Assembly: GCA_041663485.1 (NCBI GenBank)
Contig: JBAYMO010000024.1
Location: 1 to 23,511 of the forward strand
DNA from: 02-FULL-45-11b sp041663485
GTDB lineage: Bacteria; Patescibacteriota; Patescibacteriia; Buchananbacterales; UBA6539
Length of the DNA stretch: 23,511 bases
Direction of reading: 5' to 3'
Shown piece after piece: positions 20,344 to 23,511 of this stretch (its first letter is position 1; each line of letters begins with the position of its first letter). The notes beneath the pieces are model-generated. The model saw only the letters and a list, made by a program, of their open reading frames with translations. It had not been told where the DNA came from and ran no database searches. The translations under genes were made by a program, and so were the position numbers.

Positions 20344-20360
20344 ATATAACCAGGTTATAT
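20344..20360. promoter_or_regulatory. Perfect 17-bp palindrome, operator-like
   Basis: ATATAACC (20344-20351), one central base, GGTTATAT (20353-20360). It lies 27 bp upstream of the recombinase ATG and 9 bp before the -35 of the restriction-gene promoter, a natural place for a dimeric repressor or a recombinase. Confidence 0.6.
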
Positions 20361-20368
20361 GCGCTATG

Positions 20369-20398
20369 TTGATAGAAAAATAATAGCTTAAATATAAT
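20369..20398 (+). promoter_or_regulatory. Promoter of the restriction-modification gene
   Basis: TTGATA (20369-20374), 18-nt spacer, perfect TATAAT (20393-20398). This predicts a leader of about 160 nt, long enough to hold the small ORF at 20519. A second TATAAT at 20417-20422 has no good -35. Confidence 0.6.
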
Positions 20399-20518
20399 AT
20401 TAAATCAACCGGTTCGTATAATAGTAGTTATATGAAATATGCTTTTCTTTTTACGGCTAACGCCTTACACTTTTCTATAATGAACAAATTTTATTTTTAT
20501 TTTTTAAGAGGGGGGTAT

Positions 20519-20563
20519 ATGGTGTTTTCTTCCTCTCCGCTCCAGAAAACGATTTATTTATAA
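20519..20563 (+). CDS. Putative 14-codon leader ORF before the R-M gene
   Basis: ATG followed by 13 codons (MVFSSSPLQKTIYL) and TAA, preceded by a purine-rich ribosome site GAGGGGGG (20508-20515). The main ATG at 20568 has no Shine-Dalgarno and lies 4 nt after this TAA, so re-initiation is plausible. The same frame is open back to an ATG at 20432 (43 codons), without a ribosome site there. Chance cannot be excluded. Confidence 0.35.
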   Translation: MVFSSSPLQKTIYL

Positions 20564-20567
20564 AACT

Positions 20568-23447
20568 ATGCAAACTGACCCACAATTAAAATTCATTTCG
20601 GAAATTAAAAAACGAATTAATACATTCGAAATTGGCAAACGAGAACGCTCGGTTGAAGATTTTTTTGTTTCTTTTTTTGATGGAATGCCTGGGTTTAAAG
20701 CGTCAAGAGATAGCGCACCGCGCTTAAAATACCATAAGACTCTTTATACAGACGGGATAACATCCTTTGATAATGAAGTATTTACTGTTTTTGAATTTAA
20801 AAAAGGCGCGATAAAATTTACAGGCGAGAATCAACTTTTATTTAATCAGGAAGAAAACGTAGTTTACACCCAAGCAATCAAATATATTTTATGCTCAAAT
20901 TCTGAAAAATTTGCTAGCGAATTGAAATTTAACAAAGTACTCCTTTTTAATGGTTCTCAAATCGTTAAAATTTCTATAAGCGAAGAAAATTTGAGTGAAG
21001 TTTATTCTAAATTAAAATGGGACGAAGTTTTAGTTAGTTTTTTAAATGATCAAAGAAATCTCTCATCATATTTGCAAAATATAATTCTAACTAAATTCAA
21101 TACAATTAAGCCCTATGTTGAATTTACAACCATTTTAGATGCAGACAAAAAAATAGACGAGAGTGATATTTTAGAATTATACAAAGAACTTACAGATAGA
21201 CCAGAAGCAAAGATAAGTATTCTTAGAATGAACTTAACAGAAAAATTTGCAGAATTTTCTCAAGCATTTGATACGCAAATAATTGAAAGAGAGGCAATAA
21301 AATTTCAGCAACTCTCTGGTTTAATTTTGAGAATTTTTATTGAAATTTCTGTTCATATAAATGAAGGCATAGATTGCATATTAAGTAGGGACAGCAAATT
21401 AATTGATTTTCAAACACAAGGACGCTCCCTCAATATTTATTACACAGAAGAAGACGATGAAGGTGAAATGATTGATCGACCAGTCACTATTTATGCAAAC
21501 TACATCAAAGATATTGATAAACTCAATGAATTTTTTAAGAATCATATTATTAATAACTTAGATGTCCTTTATGAAGATTATGACAATTTAATTTCTGACG
21601 AAAGAACTAGAAAATCCATTGGCTTGTATTTTACGAAGTCTGATCTTTCTCACCTTTGTTATGAATTTTTAACAAAGGTAATTCCTATCGAAATATTAAA
21701 AACTTGTCATTTTTATGACCCCGCCGCTGGATCTGGAAATTTATTAAAAGCTCAAGAAGATTATATCTCGGTAATTGGTTCTGATATCAAAAAAATGAGC
21801 CAAGACATAATGAGGAATAGACACATAAATGTCCCAAGAAAAGAAATTGATTTCTTCCAAACAACACGAGAAGAGATGGTTACAGAACTTAATTCAATGG
21901 TGGAAAAAAATGGCAGGAATTTTATTGATAACCCGCTTTTAATTATAATGAATCCACCCTATCGTGGAAAAAATACATGGGTAGAGCAAGGGCAAATAGG
22001 AAATAAAATTGGAGTATCTAGAGATCAAACATATCTAGGCGAAGAATTTATCAAGGTATTGCGATCTAATAAAATACGATCGAATGACTTATCCTCCTTT
22101 TTTCTTCTTAAAGCACTTACGTTTTATCTTTTTGATAAATATTACGGATATGTTGCAACATTTTCTCCAACAAACTGGCTAAACCCAGGACGAGGAGAGC
22201 ATGATGAATTTAGAAACTTTATATCTCAACACACTAAATTTATTGGAGGATTTATTATTAATGGAAAAAAATTCTTTGATAATTTAAACTCTAATTTGTC
22301 AATTGCCTTTTCAGTTTTTCAACTCGATAAAGACATAATAAAAGCCGAGAATCAGAAGGATTTTATCTATTATGATTTATATAAAGAGCATAATAAAATT
22401 AAAGAGTTATTTGATTTAAAGCAGTATAAGAATTGGGAACCAAGTTATTTAGATAATGAAGAAAGCAAGATTAAGTCAAAAGAAAAATATAGGAGATTAT
22501 CAGATCAGATTTTTAATGATGCAAAAATAGTCAACTTCTCAAAAAACAGAGAAGAGAAAGTTTATTTCAAAGATATTTTTAGAGCTATCAACTCGCAAAC
22601 CGGTGACGATCAAAAAGTGTTGCTTCATGCTGATAGCAATTTTAGAAATTTAGATTTAGACAAGGCTATCCCGAATATAGAAATCAGTAACGAAGAAATT
22701 TATATCGTAGCCACAGATAAGGCCAATGGGTATGATATTGCAATCAAACCAAAAGAAAAGAAAAAAAGAGGGTGCGTGTTTAGTATCCCGAGAGAGATAG
22801 ACGGCCCAATTATGGCTTGGCATTATCTATGGGATTACTTAGCAACATATCCCACAAGATTTTATAATGCCGTACCAATTACAAGAAAGTATGCGTTTAC
22901 TTACATTGATTCCAAGCCATTGCTTACAATCGAAGATATTAAAAACTCAAGAACATGCAAGCTATTTAGTTTTATTCAAAAAAATGAACTGGCGTTGGAT
23001 TACATTAAAGAATGGCAGGAAAAATTAGGTGATTTACGAGGATTATTCTTTTTCTTTTTCGCTCTAACCCACTCGCAAATTGCCGTAGATATGGCAAAAA
23101 ATGTATTGTACAAGAATAGTCCGATTTGGTGTCCTGAACTTAATGAAGAAAATATTGAAAATATAAAAACAGTAATTCAATTGGGGACAGCTTTTTCAAT
23201 TTTCAATTTCGGAAAGAAGTTTCAGGAATTTTCACTTGCCAGAAATGGTGAAAATATTATTGATACTGAGAATTATTTTGATCTTAAGTCTATGTGGTTT
23301 AAAGAATCAAAAATATCGGATTTTCTACTTAATATTAAGAAAGATAACATTGATATTGTAAAAAGCATTCTTGCAAAAGAACTATCTGAAAAAAAGATAC
23401 GAGAGTTAATAGATAGTGAAATAAAGAAGATAAAAGGTTACGCATAA
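20568..23447 (+). CDS. Type IIG restriction-modification enzyme (nuclease and N6-adenine methyltransferase in one chain)
   Basis: A 959-aa protein that probably both methylates adenine and cuts DNA, protecting the cell from foreign DNA. The N-terminal region (about 25-130) looks like a PD-(D/E)xK nuclease: TDGITSFDNEVFTVFEFKKG has E76-x-K78 and nearby acidic residues. A helical connector follows to about 340. The methyltransferase domain has the SAM-binding motif I DPAAGSGN at 384-391 and the catalytic motif IV NPPY at 462-465, the I-then-IV order of gamma-class enzymes. The C-terminal part (about 640-959) should hold target recognition. No helicase motifs are seen, which separates it from type ISP and type III systems. 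No partner gene is needed in type IIG. It is AT-rich, and its ATG has no Shine-Dalgarno. Confidence 0.88.
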   Translation: MQTDPQLKFISEIKKRINTFEIGKRERSVEDFFVSFFDGMPGFKASRDSAPRLKYHKTLYTDGITSFDNEVFTVFEFKKGAIKFTGENQLLFNQEENVVYTQAIKYILCSNSEKFASELKFNKVLLFNGSQIVKISISEENLSEVYSKLKWDEVLVSFLNDQRNLSSYLQNIILTKFNTIKPYVEFTTILDADKKIDESDILELYKELTDRPEAKISILRMNLTEKFAEFSQAFDTQIIEREAIKFQQLSGLILRIFIEISVHINEGIDCILSRDSKLIDFQTQGRSLNIYYTEEDDEGEMIDRPVTIYANYIKDIDKLNEFFKNHIINNLDVLYEDYDNLISDERTRKSIGLYFTKSDLSHLCYEFLTKVIPIEILKTCHFYDPAAGSGNLLKAQEDYISVIGSDIKKMSQDIMRNRHINVPRKEIDFFQTTREEMVTELNSMVEKNGRNFIDNPLLIIMNPPYRGKNTWVEQGQIGNKIGVSRDQTYLGEEFIKVLRSNKIRSNDLSSFFLLKALTFYLFDKYYGYVATFSPTNWLNPGRGEHDEFRNFISQHTKFIGGFIINGKKFFDNLNSNLSIAFSVFQLDKDIIKAENQKDFIYYDLYKEHNKIKELFDLKQYKNWEPSYLDNEESKIKSKEKYRRLSDQIFNDAKIVNFSKNREEKVYFKDIFRAINSQTGDDQKVLLHADSNFRNLDLDKAIPNIEISNEEIYIVATDKANGYDIAIKPKEKKKRGCVFSIPREIDGPIMAWHYLWDYLATYPTRFYNAVPITRKYAFTYIDSKPLLTIEDIKNSRTCKLFSFIQKNELALDYIKEWQEKLGDLRGLFFFFFALTHSQIAVDMAKNVLYKNSPIWCPELNEENIENIKTVIQLGTAFSIFNFGKKFQEFSLARNGENIIDTENYFDLKSMWFKESKISDFLLNIKKDNIDIVKSILAKELSEKKIRELIDSEIKKIKGYA

Positions 23448-23454
23448 ATAAGGA

Positions 23455-23505
23455 GTCTTGGCTTCGGGGCATTCACCCCCAGCCCCTCTGCCCCTACGCC
23501 AAGAC
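23455..23505. repeat. GC-rich 51-nt stem-loop after the R-M gene
   Basis: GTCTTGGC (23455-23462) pairs perfectly with GCCAAGAC (23498-23505). After a 3/3 internal loop, GGGGC (23466-23470) pairs with GCCCC (23490-23494) around a C-rich 19-nt loop. It lies 7 nt past the TAA but is followed by AAAAAT, not T, so it is not a standard intrinsic terminator in the plus direction. It could be an mRNA 3'-end stabiliser, a recombination site or a dispersed repeat. Confidence 0.7.
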
Positions 23506-23511
23506 AAAAAT

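Noticed and set aside
1..23511. Recoded UGA (Gracilibacteria/Absconditabacteria code)
   Set aside because: Several genes, including the nucleotidyltransferase, ankyrin and zinc-ribbon genes, end in UGA at sensible positions next to starts or terminators.
1..23511. tRNA genes or CRISPR arrays
   Set aside because: No GGTTCGAATCC-like T-loop in a tRNA context and no regularly spaced repeats were found; the only tandem repeats are inside the coiled-coil gene.

Overview
The window looks like a chromosomal segment of a Candidatus Patescibacteria (CPR) bacterium, most likely a Parcubacteria-type lineage. This is an inference from compact AT-rich genes, short intergenic gaps, and the mix of families: a Tic20/DUF4870 protein, an M23 peptidase with two LysM domains, a membrane-bound RmuC, a nucleotidyltransferase beside an O-antigen ligase, and a minimal thiol relay. 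Several genes end in UGA, so UGA is a stop here, which argues against the Gracilibacteria/Absconditabacteria code. No rRNA, tRNA or CRISPR array was seen.

Layout. 1-1190 is pyruvate kinase cut by the left edge, followed by a DUF4870 membrane protein. 1.6-5.3 kb is an accessory stretch: a 56-aa zinc-ribbon gene with a TTG start, a TrmB-type regulator, a divergent pair (ankyrin membrane protein and sulfotransferase) behind a possible 14-codon leader ORF, and an unknown 148-aa gene. 5.4-8.2 kb holds a hendecad-repeat coiled-coil gene and groES-groEL under a textbook CIRCE operator. 8.2-11.6 kb is an overlapping rmuC / nucleotidyltransferase / O-antigen ligase operon. It is divergent from an M23 peptidase and a small membrane protein. 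13.6-15.9 kb is a metal and thiol operon: a ZIP transporter, a cytoplasmic thioredoxin, and a DsbA-like domain fused to a CcdA-like membrane domain. 15.9-18.4 kb holds comM, lspA and a DksA/TraR-type regulator.

The least explained part is 18.4-23.5 kb. It opens with what looks like an independent minus-strand transcription unit of about 367 nt with no convincing ORF. It has a near-consensus promoter, several stable hairpins and an intrinsic terminator, and the dksA-type gene has its own promoter downstream. Next come an orphan 86-aa gene, a Xer-type tyrosine recombinase surrounded by repeats of TTTGGCTAAAAT, and a perfect 17-bp palindrome. Last is a 959-aa single-chain type IIG restriction-modification enzyme behind a second possible 14-codon leader ORF. 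The window ends in a GC-rich 51-nt stem-loop.

Two translation styles are visible. Most housekeeping genes have no Shine-Dalgarno sequence, and the ZIP gene looks leaderless. The accessory genes at 1694, 2819/2860, 4810-5256 and 19093-19353 have clear Shine-Dalgarno sequences and look less AT-rich. This suggests, without proving, that they were acquired separately. All promoter, terminator and RNA calls come from reading the sequence by eye.
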